Below, piece after piece: positions 1 to 5,802 of a DNA stretch of 7,618 nucleotides (within the stretch, counting starts at the first letter, position 1; every line of letters starts with the position of its first letter). Where the stretch lies: the NCBI GenBank assembly GCA_937871415.1, contig CALMQD010000329.1, positions 1-7,618 on the forward strand, read 5' to 3'. The translations under genes and the position numbers were made by a program. Source of the DNA: an uncultured Phycisphaerales bacterium. GTDB lineage: Bacteria; Planctomycetota; Phycisphaerae; Phycisphaerales; UBA1924. The notes beneath the pieces are model-generated. The model was not told the origin of the DNA. It saw only the letters and a list, made by a program, of their open reading frames with translations, and searched no databases.

Positions 1-2
1 CC

Positions 3-359
3 ACGCGCCGATCGATCCTCGAGATGCTCGGGAGAGAGCCCGGTTCGTCCGGGCAGGGCGGTGTCCCTGCGGGGCGCATCGCCGGGGCGTTCAAAGTGTC
101 CAGGCCGGCCATTTCCCGGCACCTGCGCGTGCTGCGGGAATCGGGTGTCGTCGTCGAGCATCGGGCCGGCCGGCGCAGGCTGTACCAACTGGCCCCCGAG
201 GCACTGCGGGAAGTCGACGAGTGGCTGGTCGGGTTGCGGCTGGCGTGGGCCGCGCGGCTGATCGACCTCAAAGAACATCTGGAACAGGACGTCCGGTCCA
301 CGGCGACCGCGCCCTCTCCGCCTCGCACACGGAAGGAGTTGGACCATGACCAGGCCTGA
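3..359 (+). CDS. ArsR-family winged-helix repressor, 5'-truncated by the window edge
   Basis: This is the C-terminal part of an ArsR/SmtB-type DNA-binding repressor. The reading frame is open to the left edge and starts with TRRSILEML, which matches the family's usual first-helix motif (DPTRRxILxLL). The true start is therefore upstream and the ATG at 24 is internal. The recognition helix is clear (VSRPAISRHLRVLRESGVV), followed by the wing (EHRAGRRRLYQLAPEAL) and a C-terminal helix with DEWL. No ArsR-type metal-binding cysteine motif is visible, so this looks like the metal-independent ArsR subgroup that sits beside SRPBCC genes. The segment between helix 1 and the HTH (GREPGSSGQGG) is glycine-rich and slightly long. 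The stop overlaps the start of the next gene by 14 bases, so the two are cotranscribed. Autorepression of the pair is typical for such cassettes but is an inference here; the promoter is outside the window. Confidence 0.88.
   Translation, partial: TRRSILEMLGREPGSSGQGGVPAGRIAGAFKVSRPAISRHLRVLRESGVVVEHRAGRRRLYQLAPEALREVDEWLVGLRLAWAARLIDLKEHLEQDVRSTATAPSPPRTRKELDHDQA
331..338 (+). promoter_or_regulatory. Shine-Dalgarno site GGAAGGAG for the SRPBCC gene
   Basis: A purine-rich site matching the anti-SD lies 7 bases before the ATG at 346, inside the 3' end of the arsR-like gene. It fixes the start of the SRPBCC gene and fits translational coupling across the 14-base overlap. Confidence 0.75.
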
Positions 360-1257
360 GCCGGAGCACTTGAAGTTCGAACGAACGTTTCGCATGCCGG
401 GGATCGAGGCGGATCGCCTGTTCGAAGCCTTGACCGAGCCTCGGCACGTGCAAGTCTGGCTTGCCTCGGGCGTTCGGATCGAACCGAAGATCGGCGGCCC
501 GTATGCGTTCTGGGGACCGTCGGTTCCGTTCTGTCCCAGCGAGCGCGAGGCGACGCAGCGGGTGACGGAGGTCGGGGAGCGGTCCATCGCGTTCAGGTGG
601 CGGTGGAGGGCGTTGGACTCGCTCGTCCGCCTTTGCGCTGCTCCGGCATCGGGCGGCGCGGAACTGCGGATTGTGCACGAGGGAACCGGACGGCTGGTGG
701 AACGAGAGCGGGCCTCGGTCTGGTTCGTGACCGACTTCTGGCGACTGGCCTGCGGCAACCTGCACCAGTACTTGCGGACGGGCGAGCCCGCGATCATGCC
801 GGACTTCACCGATCCCCATTCCGGCGTGCTGTTGAGCGTGGTGATCGAAGCGCCCGCTTCCAGGGTCTTTGAGTCCCTCACCGAACCAGGCGTCATGGAC
901 CGATGGATCTCCATGAAGGCGCGGGTCGAACCGCGCGTCGGCGGCGTCTACGCGTACGGCTGGGTCATGGAAGATGGACACGGGAGGTCCGAAGAGGTCG
1001 GGCCGCAGCGGATCCGGAGGATGGAGCGGGACCGGTTGCTCGTGACGGATTGGCATTACTCGGCCGACGGGCGGGTGTCGGAGGTGGAGTGGCGGCTGGA
1101 GCCCTTGGGCGAGAGCCGGACGCGTCTGACGCTGCGCCATGAAGGGATGCGGGACGAGGCCGACAACCGCGCCGGCTATCGCGGCGGGTGGACGTCGTTT
1201 CTGGTGGAACTCAAGATCTTCCTCGAAACCGGCGTTGTCGAGCGAACGCCCGTCTGA
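346..1257 (+). CDS. Protein with two tandem SRPBCC (AHSA1-like) domains
   Basis: The 303-residue protein consists of two Bet v1-like/SRPBCC domains of the AHSA1 (activator of Hsp90 ATPase homolog) type. The internal duplication is visible directly. The block from residue 25 (LFEALTEP, W38, EPKIGGPYAF at 46-55) recurs 149 residues later without gaps (VFESLTEP at 174-181, W187, EPRVGGVYAY at 195-204). Each half also shows the family's later strand pattern, best in the second half (WRLEPLGESRTRLTLRHEG). The C-terminus (GYRGGWTSFLVELKIFLE) is the usual long closing helix. These domains form a hydrophobic cavity that binds small ligands; no substrate can be named here. No signal peptide or membrane segment is seen, so it is probably cytoplasmic. 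The ArsR partner immediately upstream suggests a small self-regulated operon. Most AHSA1 neighbours of ArsR carry one domain, so the double version is a little unusual. Confidence 0.85.
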   Translation: MTRPEPEHLKFERTFRMPGIEADRLFEALTEPRHVQVWLASGVRIEPKIGGPYAFWGPSVPFCPSEREATQRVTEVGERSIAFRWRWRALDSLVRLCAAPASGGAELRIVHEGTGRLVERERASVWFVTDFWRLACGNLHQYLRTGEPAIMPDFTDPHSGVLLSVVIEAPASRVFESLTEPGVMDRWISMKARVEPRVGGVYAYGWVMEDGHGRSEEVGPQRIRRMERDRLLVTDWHYSADGRVSEVEWRLEPLGESRTRLTLRHEGMRDEADNRAGYRGGWTSFLVELKIFLETGVVERTPV

Positions 1258-1266
1258 ATCGTGGTG

Positions 1267-1286
1267 CGGCGGGTGTCGGGCCGCCG
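1267..1286 (+). terminator. GC hairpin after the SRPBCC gene (weak terminator candidate)
   Basis: CGGCGG at 1267-1272 can pair with CCGCCG at 1281-1286 around an 8-base loop, 9 bases after the SRPBCC stop. There is no T-run behind it (GTTGTCGG follows), so it is not a standard intrinsic terminator. In DNA this GC-rich the pairing could be chance. Confidence 0.22.
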
Positions 1287-1297
1287 GTTGTCGGTCC

Positions 1298-1327
1298 TCG
1301 ACATCGCCCGCGAGCGGGTGATATGCT
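1298..1327 (+). promoter_or_regulatory. Sigma-70-like promoter for the BamD-like gene, possibly leaderless
   Basis: TCGACA (1298-1303, five of six to TTGACA) and TATGCT (1322-1327, four of six to TATAAT) are separated by 18 bases. Transcription would be expected to begin about 7 bases after the -10, at about 1334-1335, which is the A of the ATG at 1335. A transcript starting there would have essentially no leader. The spacer contains a perfect CCCGC-GA-GCGGG dyad (1307-1318) that could be an operator. The call rests on spacing and motif match only. Confidence 0.45.
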
Positions 1328-1334
1328 CTGCGCG

Positions 1335-2477
1335 ATGGTCAAGGACTCGACACACGCACGGACGCCGCGCCAGGCGGCGCTATGGATGTTCATGCTCGCT
1401 CTGGCGGCGTGGCTGACTCTGCCCGCGGCGGCGCGCGCGCAGTACAACGAATACAAACTCGGACCGGACGGGCAATGGGTGCAGACCGGGGCCGCGGACC
1501 CGGACTCGCCTCAGGCGGTGCTGGCCCAGGCCCGGCGCGACCTGGCGGAGGACCGTCCGGAGCAGGCCCGCACGGTGCTGACGACCTGGATCAATCAGTA
1601 CGAGCGCACCGGGTCGGAGTACCTGCCCGAGGCGCTGCAACTCCGGGGCGATGCGCTCACGCTCATGGGCAACGAGTACGACGCGCTCTACGACTACGAG
1701 CGGGTCATCAAGGAGTTTACGGGCTCGGGGGCGTACGTCACGTGCGTCGAGCGCGAGCTCGACATCGGCGTGAGGTACGTGAACAACTACAAGCGCAAGT
1801 TCTTCGGGATGCGCATCCTGAACTCCGAAGACGTGGGCGAAGAGCTGCTCATCCGCGTGCAGGAGCGCATGCCGGGTTCGCGCCTGGGCGAGCGCGCGGG
1901 CATCGAGCTCGCGGACTACTACTACCGCACGCACGACCTGAGCCTCGCGACCGAGGCGTACGACCTGTTCCTGAAGAACTATCCCAGTTCGCAGTACCGC
2001 ATGAAGGCGATGCAGCGTCGGGTGTACGCGACCATCGCCCGCTACAAGGGGCCGCGGTACGACGGTTCGGCGCTGCTGGACTCGGTCGTCCTCATCCGTC
2101 GCTTCCGGAACCAGTATCCGGCGCAGGCATCCCAGGGAGGGCTGGACGACGCGCTGCTGGCCCGGATCGATGAATCCATCGCGGCCGAGATGTACGAATC
2201 CGCCCGGTGGTATCTCAAGCAGGGCGACGAGCCTTCGGCCCGGTACCTGTTGCAGCGACTGGTGCGGGAGCGGCCGCGCACGGCCGCGGCCGGCCAGGCA
2301 TACGACTTCATGAAGTCCCGAGGATGGTTGGAAGAGTCCGGGGCGGACGGGGTCAAGGATGATTCGAGCGGGGCGCAGACGCCCGGATCAGACGCCGGCA
2401 GCGGCACGACATCGGGCGAGGGGCACGCCGCCGATCACGGGAGTGCGGCGCCCGGCGAGCAGGAGACCTCCAAGTGA
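1335..2477 (+). CDS. Secreted BamD-like TPR protein (outer-membrane assembly type)
   Basis: From the ATG at 1335 the protein has 380 residues. Residues 1-35 form a signal peptide: basic n-region, hydrophobic core WMFMLALAAWLTLP, then AARA before Q36. An AxA-type site with no cysteine means type I cleavage. Helical TPR-like repeats follow at about 59-90, 97-128, 186-217 and 285-316. Residues 208-262 (AYDLFLKNYPSSQY, then YKGPRYDGSALLDSVVLIRRFRNQYP) resemble the BamD/YfiO pattern. The last 45 residues are a Gly/Ser/Asp-rich tail. BamD helps insert beta-barrel proteins in the outer membrane. Canonical BamD is a lipoprotein of about 245 residues; this one is longer and lacks a lipobox, so it may be a periplasmic relative. 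An ATG at 1323 is the alternative start. I prefer 1335 because of the promoter position and the better n-region; the open frame back to 1188 overlaps the SRPBCC gene and is unlikely coding. Confidence 0.75.
   Translation: MVKDSTHARTPRQAALWMFMLALAAWLTLPAAARAQYNEYKLGPDGQWVQTGAADPDSPQAVLAQARRDLAEDRPEQARTVLTTWINQYERTGSEYLPEALQLRGDALTLMGNEYDALYDYERVIKEFTGSGAYVTCVERELDIGVRYVNNYKRKFFGMRILNSEDVGEELLIRVQERMPGSRLGERAGIELADYYYRTHDLSLATEAYDLFLKNYPSSQYRMKAMQRRVYATIARYKGPRYDGSALLDSVVLIRRFRNQYPAQASQGGLDDALLARIDESIAAEMYESARWYLKQGDEPSARYLLQRLVRERPRTAAAGQAYDFMKSRGWLEESGADGVKDDSSGAQTPGSDAGSGTTSGEGHAADHGSAAPGEQETSK
2461..2466 (+). promoter_or_regulatory. Shine-Dalgarno site AGGAGA for lptE
   Basis: AGGAGA lies 7 bases before the GTG at 2474, inside the last codons of the BamD-like gene. 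It supports the GTG start and reinitiation at the overlapping stop (GTGA, stop at 2475-2477). Confidence 0.7.
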
Positions 2478-3013
2478 AGGGCCGGTTCTTCGCGACAGTG
2501 CGAGCGTGTTTGCTGTGCGGAGCCATCGCCGTGGTGGGTGCGTGTTCTTCGGACCATACGAAGGGCTACGCCGTCGGCACGGGCTCGGCTTTCAGCCGCG
2601 ACATCCGGACGGTGCACGTGCCGATCTTCCAGAACGAAACGTACGCGAAGGGGCTCGAGTTTGAACTGACGGACGCGGTGATCAAGGAGATTCAACGGAC
2701 GACGCCGTGGAAGGTCACATCGAGCGGCAACGCCGACACGCTTCTCGAAGCGACGATCACCGACGCCGACCTGCAACGCCTGACGACCCAGCGCGACAGC
2801 GGCCTGACGCAGGAGCAAGCCGTGAGCGTGACGGTGTCGTTCAACTGGCGTGACACGCGCTCCGGCAAGACGCTGGTCGGGCGCGAGAAGTTCACGGCCT
2901 CGGACACCTTCATCCCGGCGTACCCGGTGCGGGAACGGATCGAGGTCGGCGAGACCGGCGCTATCCAGAAGATGGCCCGTGACATGGTGGCTGAACTTCG
3001 ATCGAGTTGGTAA
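2474..3013 (+). CDS. lptE: LptE-family LPS-assembly lipoprotein
   Basis: This 179-residue protein starts at GTG 2474, which overlaps the preceding stop (GTGA). Residues 1-23 are a lipoprotein signal: KGRFFATVR, a hydrophobic stretch, then V21-G22-A23-C24. Cys24 would be the acylated residue. The mature part has the LptE pattern: DIRTVHVPIFQNETYAKGLEFELTDAVIKEIQ near residues 43-74, a central DTLLEATITD strand, then VTVSFNWRDTRSGKTLVGREKF and a C-terminal amphipathic helix (AIQKMARDMVAELRSSW). LptE sits in the outer membrane, plugs the LptD barrel and helps place lipopolysaccharide in the outer leaflet. The length is typical for the family. Its pairing with a BamD-like gene makes sense because LptD itself is a Bam client. 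The family is low in sequence identity, so the call rests on the lipobox, motif order, size and neighbour. Confidence 0.8.
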   Translation: MKGRFFATVRACLLCGAIAVVGACSSDHTKGYAVGTGSAFSRDIRTVHVPIFQNETYAKGLEFELTDAVIKEIQRTTPWKVTSSGNADTLLEATITDADLQRLTTQRDSGLTQEQAVSVTVSFNWRDTRSGKTLVGREKFTASDTFIPAYPVRERIEVGETGAIQKMARDMVAELRSSW

Positions 3014-3075
3014 AGACTGAGCTCGGGCCATTGCCAAAGTGGCAGCCGCCGGCGAGTTACCTGCGAGCCCGGGCG

Positions 3076-3113
3076 ACTCCGGACTCGCGGAGTGGGTTTG
3101 TCCGGCTGGTTTT
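3076..3113 (+). terminator. Terminator-like hairpin downstream of lptE
   Basis: ACTCCG (3076-3081) pairs with CGGAGT (3088-3093) around a 6-base loop. Alternatively CCGGAC (3079-3084) pairs with GTCCGG (3100-3105), followed four bases later by TTTT (3110-3113). The two stems exclude each other. The second with its short T-run is the better terminator form, but both are weak. Confidence 0.3.
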
Positions 3114-3160
3114 CGCGGGGTTCGTGGGGCTTACCCCCCTACTCTCGATTGTCCGATACA

Positions 3161-3193
3161 CCCGGTGTGCGGCGCGCGTTTCGCCGCACCGGG
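3161..3193 (+). other. Strong bulged hairpin upstream of ftsH
   Basis: The left arm CCCGG (3161-3165), a 2-base TG bulge and TGCGGCG (3168-3174) pair with CGCCGCA (3182-3188) and CCGGG (3189-3193) around a 7-base loop. That gives 12 pairs with one bulge. No T-run follows, so it is not a standard terminator. It lies upstream of the TATAAC box and would be transcribed only by readthrough from lptE or from another promoter. Function unknown. Confidence 0.35.
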
Positions 3194-3276
3194 CGCTGAG
3201 AGCTCTGCGCTGGATTCCAACGCCGGGCGGTCGAGCGGAAATGCTGCTCCGGCGATCCCCGGCGGGGCCCGGCCCG

Positions 3277-3282
3277 TATAAC
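3277..3282 (+). promoter_or_regulatory. TATAAC -10 box candidate for ftsH
   Basis: TATAAC matches TATAAT at five of six positions and stands out in very GC-rich surroundings. Transcription would begin near 3289, leaving a leader of about 43 bases before the ATG at 3332. No recognisable -35 box lies at the right distance and there is no TG extension, so an activator or a different sigma factor would be needed. Confidence 0.35.
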
Positions 3283-3331
3283 AAACGCCGTTCGACACGA
3301 TCCTCGACGATTGCCGATCGACAGACCGCCC

Positions 3332-5428
3332 ATGAAATCCACCATGCCGAACAACGCGGAACTGCTCGTTCTCCCGCACGCGGGCCACGACAACAAGCCG
3401 ACGCCCGGCGGGCAGCGCCCCCAGCGTCCGGGTGATTCCAAGGAGCCCGCACCGGGCCAGGGCGGTCCGAACGGACGCAGCCAGGCGCCGCGCGTCTTTT
3501 CCGTCATGTCGCTGCTCGCGATCGTCCTGCTGGTCGTGCTGATCATGACCAGCGTGGCCGGCCAGAGCCGAAGCGTGAGTTCCTGGCAGGAGTTCAAGGC
3601 GATCTACAAGCAGGGCGACGTGACCAAGGGGTCGATCGTCCTTCGCGACAACGCTGTTACGGCCCGGGCCCGGAACCTTCCCGGAACGGACGGTTCGGAG
3701 CGCTCGATCGCCTTCGCGATCAACGGCAACTCGCGTGAGTTCTACGTCAAGGAACTCAACGACCTGACCGGGGGCGACTTCCGGGAAGCGCCGTCGACGC
3801 TCTGGCAGCAGATCCTGATCTCGATCATCCCCTTTGTCCTGCTCATCGGCTTCGTGTGGTTCCTCATCTCGCGCGGGCTGCGGGGCGCCGGGGGCGGGCC
3901 CGGGGGAATGCTCGGCTCGTTCGGCAAGTCACGCCACCGCATGCTGTCGAAAGAGATGACGAACGTCACCTTCGCCGACGTCGCGGGGATTGACGAGGCC
4001 AAGGACGAGGTCCGGGAGATCATCGAGTTCCTGAAGAACCCCAAGCGGTTCATGAAGCTCGGCGGGCGCATCCCGCGCGGCGTGCTGCTCATCGGTGAGC
4101 CCGGGTGCGGCAAGACGCTCCTCGCCAAGGCGATCGCCGGGGAAGCCGACGTGCCCTTCTTCTCGATCTCCGGCTCGGATTTCGTCGAGATGTTCGTCGG
4201 TGTGGGCGCCTCGCGCGTGCGAGACCTCTTCAAGCAGGCCAAGGAATCGGCCCCCTGCATCATCTTCCTCGACGAGATCGACGCCGTCGGCCGTCGGCGC
4301 GGCGGCGGCTTCACCACCGGCGGGCACGACGAGCGCGAGCAGACGCTCAACGCGATCCTGGTCGAGATGGACGGGTTCAACTCGGCGGACGGCGTGATCG
4401 TCGTCGCGGCGACCAACCGCGCAGACGTGCTCGACCCCGCGCTCACGCGCCCCGGTCGCTTCGACCGCCAGATCATCGTGCCGCGCCCGGACGTGAAGGG
4501 GCGGTTGGAGATCCTGCGGGTCCACGCGAACAAGGTGAAGCTCGGCCCGAGCGTGGACCTCGAGAAGGTTGCGCGGGCGACGCCGATGTTCTCCGGCGCG
4601 GACCTGGCGGCGCTCATCAACGAGGCCGCGATCGCCGCGACGCTCCACAACAAGGACTTTGTCGAGCAGGAGGATCTGGAGGAAGCGCGGGACAAGGTGC
4701 GCTGGGGGCGCTCGCGCAAGAGCCGCGTCCGCGAGAAGGACGAGAACCGGCTGGTGGCCTATCACGAGGCGGGGCACGCGGTGCTTCAGGTGCTCCTGCC
4801 CGACGCCGACCCGCTGCACAAGGTCACGATCATCCCGCGCGGCGACATGGGCGGCGCGACCTTCAGCCTGCCGGCCAAGGACCGCATGGGGTACGGGCTC
4901 AAGTGGCTGAACGCGACGCTGCGGATGGCTTGCGGCGGGCGGATCGCCGAGACCAAGGCGATGGGCGATGTCTCGTCCGGCGCTTCGGGCGATATCTCGC
5001 AGGTCACGCAGATCGCTCGCGCGATGGTGCTGGACTGGGGCATGTCGCAGAAGCTCGGCTTCGTGCGGTACTCGGGCGCCGACACACGCGAGATGTTCCT
5101 GCCGGAGAAGGACTACTCCGACGAGACCGCCCGGATCATCGACGAGGAGATCAAACGCATCGTCGATGAGGCGTACCGCGACGCGGAGCGGCTGATCGAG
5201 GCCAACTGGGACAAGGTGGTCGCCGTCGCGGAGGCGCTGATCAAGCACGAAACGCTCTCGGCGGACGAGGTGTTCAGGCTGGTCCGGGGCGAGCAGCTCA
5301 GCAAGCCGTCCATCTCCGACCTGCTCGCGGCCGAGGCCAAGCGCGATTCGGCGCCCAGCAAGCCGGCATCGGGCTCGCCCAGCACGGATCCGGAGTTGCC
5401 GCCGGGTGTGCTGCCGCGACCGGCGTAG
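3332..5428 (+). CDS. ftsH: ATP-dependent zinc metalloprotease FtsH
   Basis: This 698-residue, complete protein is a membrane-anchored AAA+ protease that extracts and degrades damaged membrane proteins and regulatory proteins, as a hexamer. Order of parts: a hydrophilic Gly/Pro-rich N-terminus (1-54), TM1 (about 55-76), a short extracytoplasmic domain, TM2 (about 161-181), then the AAA+ module. Walker A is GEPGCGKT (255-262), the pore loop is MFVGVG, Walker B ends in D314-E315, and the second region of homology spans about 361-378 with arginine fingers R373 and R376. The protease part has the zinc motif H478-E479-A-G-H482 and the third ligand D554 in SGASGDIS. The C-terminal tail is Ser/Pro-rich. 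All catalytic residues are present. The ATG at 3332 is preferred; an ATG at 3344 and a TTG at 3311 are alternatives, and none has a clear SD. The gene appears monocistronic, with long gaps on both sides. Confidence 0.97.
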   Translation: MKSTMPNNAELLVLPHAGHDNKPTPGGQRPQRPGDSKEPAPGQGGPNGRSQAPRVFSVMSLLAIVLLVVLIMTSVAGQSRSVSSWQEFKAIYKQGDVTKGSIVLRDNAVTARARNLPGTDGSERSIAFAINGNSREFYVKELNDLTGGDFREAPSTLWQQILISIIPFVLLIGFVWFLISRGLRGAGGGPGGMLGSFGKSRHRMLSKEMTNVTFADVAGIDEAKDEVREIIEFLKNPKRFMKLGGRIPRGVLLIGEPGCGKTLLAKAIAGEADVPFFSISGSDFVEMFVGVGASRVRDLFKQAKESAPCIIFLDEIDAVGRRRGGGFTTGGHDEREQTLNAILVEMDGFNSADGVIVVAATNRADVLDPALTRPGRFDRQIIVPRPDVKGRLEILRVHANKVKLGPSVDLEKVARATPMFSGADLAALINEAAIAATLHNKDFVEQEDLEEARDKVRWGRSRKSRVREKDENRLVAYHEAGHAVLQVLLPDADPLHKVTIIPRGDMGGATFSLPAKDRMGYGLKWLNATLRMACGGRIAETKAMGDVSSGASGDISQVTQIARAMVLDWGMSQKLGFVRYSGADTREMFLPEKDYSDETARIIDEEIKRIVDEAYRDAERLIEANWDKVVAVAEALIKHETLSADEVFRLVRGEQLSKPSISDLLAAEAKRDSAPSKPASGSPSTDPELPPGVLPRPA

Positions 5429-5569
5429 GTCGAGCGACGTCTCAAAGTCGAACGAAATCCGATGGTTCCGCCACCCCGACGCACACGGCACGCACGCAGC
5501 CGGCGGGTATTGGTCTGGGAGGTCCGTCTCGCCGCGGGCGTGGTCGGGTGTCGCTTCTTGGCCGGGTCC

Positions 5570-5664
5570 CACGGGCTCAACGCCAGGGGCGCCCCGTGCG
5601 GCCTTGAGCCGACGGGCGGTTCGCGATGGTTGGGGCTTCGCAGCCCATCGCGGCGGCCCCACCC
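5570..5664 (+). ncRNA. Possible structured RNA segment with competing stems
   Basis: GGCTCAA (5574-5580) pairs perfectly with TTGAGCC (5604-5610), while CACGGG (5570-5575) pairs with CCCGTG (5593-5598). The two stems overlap and cross, so they are alternatives. Next, CGCGAT (5622-5627) pairs with ATCGCG (5647-5652), enclosing GGGCT-TCGC-AGCCC (5633-5646). The same G-rich strand (5628-5636) could instead pair with GCCCCACC (5656-5663). No family is recognised. It could be a leader of acnA, a 3' end of ftsH, or coincidence in GC-rich DNA. Confidence 0.25.
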
Positions 5665-5703
5665 CGGTCGATCGCGAGAAGGGTGTTCACATCAACAGAG
5701 GTG

Positions 5704-5802
5704 ATGACAGAAGACTTGCTGATTGATTGGAATCATGCAATGGTCGATGCGATAGTTGCTCCAGACGGATCGAACGCACGCCTGTCCGGAGCCGCAACAT
5801 GA
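5704..5802 (+). CDS. Possible 32-residue upstream peptide overlapping the acnA start
   Basis: ATG 5704 opens a frame of 32 codons (begins MTEDLLIDWNHAMVDAIVAP) whose TGA (5800-5802) overlaps the acnA ATG (5799-5801) as ATGA, the classic arrangement for translational coupling. The sequence GAGGTGAT at 5698-5705 is an eight-base complement of the 16S rRNA 3' end, but it sits too close to this ATG for normal spacing. A TTG at 5716 in the same frame is somewhat far from it. The peptide has a protein-like, acidic composition unlike the arginine-rich shadow frames around it, and no recognised motif. The acnA promoter candidate at 5727-5756 lies inside it, so if that promoter is the real one, the peptide would not be on the main acnA transcript. 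Treat as a hypothesis. Confidence 0.2.
   Translation: MTEDLLIDWNHAMVDAIVAPDGSNARLSGAAT
5724..5735 (+). promoter_or_regulatory. Palindrome TGATTGGAATCA overlapping the acnA -35 (operator candidate)
   Basis: Five-base arms TGATT/AATCA flank a GG centre. The site overlaps the proposed -35 TTGGAA (5727-5732), where a bound repressor would block polymerase. Aconitase genes are often under iron or redox control, but the match to a Fur box is poor and I do not assign a regulator. Confidence 0.25.
5727..5756 (+). promoter_or_regulatory. Promoter candidate for acnA with extended -10
   Basis: TTGGAA (5727-5732) and GATAGT (5751-5756) each match the sigma-70 consensus at four of six positions and are 18 bases apart. 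TG at 5748-5749 gives an extended -10 (TGcGATAGT), which can compensate for weak hexamers. Transcription from about 5763 would leave a leader of about 36 bases. The AT-rich setting in otherwise GC-rich DNA supports it. Confidence 0.4.

Larger units (their letters stand above)
3014..3331 (+). other. Intergenic region between lptE and ftsH
   Basis: I see no convincing gene in this stretch of about 320 bases. The frames that stay open have arginine- and proline-rich translations with no recognisable motif. It holds a short hairpin just after lptE (TGCCA/TGGCA, 3032-3044), a terminator-like element (3076-3113), a long bulged hairpin (3161-3193) and a TATAAC box (3277-3282). It probably carries the end of the lptE transcript and the ftsH promoter. 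Confidence 0.6.
5429..5798 (+). other. Intergenic region between ftsH and acnA
   Basis: No convincing protein gene is seen in these 370 bases. The first two thirds are GC-rich and contain several inverted repeats (5570-5664). From about 5685 the base composition shifts to more AT, with an SD-like GAGGTGAT (5698-5705), a palindrome (5724-5735) and a promoter candidate (5727-5756). A small frame at 5704-5802 ends in an overlap with the acnA start. I found no match to a tRNA, tmRNA, SRP RNA, RNase P RNA or a riboswitch class I know by sight. Confidence 0.6.

Noticed and set aside
1188..1334. N-terminal extension of the BamD-like frame back to 1188
   Set aside because: It would overlap 70 bases of the SRPBCC gene, place 49 non-signal residues before a clear signal peptide, and bury the promoter candidate inside the coding sequence.
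3007..3435. 142-codon + strand frame across the lptE-ftsH gap
   Set aside because: It overlaps both the lptE end and the ftsH start in the wrong frame. The hydrophobic patch (FVRLVFAGFVGLTPLLSIV) is short, and the rest is arginine-rich without a signal-peptide layout.
3929..5662. Long open frame on the - strand (577 codons)
   Set aside because: It lies opposite ftsH, whose motifs are unmistakable. Its translation is Arg/His/Asp-rich without any domain, as expected for an antisense shadow in GC-rich coding DNA.
5406..5726. 106-codon + strand frame in the ftsH-acnA gap
   Set aside because: It starts inside ftsH, has an Arg/Gly/Pro-rich translation with no motif, and no SD. It is open only because of high GC.
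5724..5742. Fur box in the acnA promoter
   Set aside because: Only a five-base dyad resembles the Fur consensus core. The flanks do not match, so naming Fur would be over-reading.
5727..5798. TTG start at 5727 adding 24 residues to AcnA
   Set aside because: The added residues are Cys/Arg-rich and unlike aconitase N-termini. [13 protein letters not shown] from the ATG at 5799 is the normal beginning.
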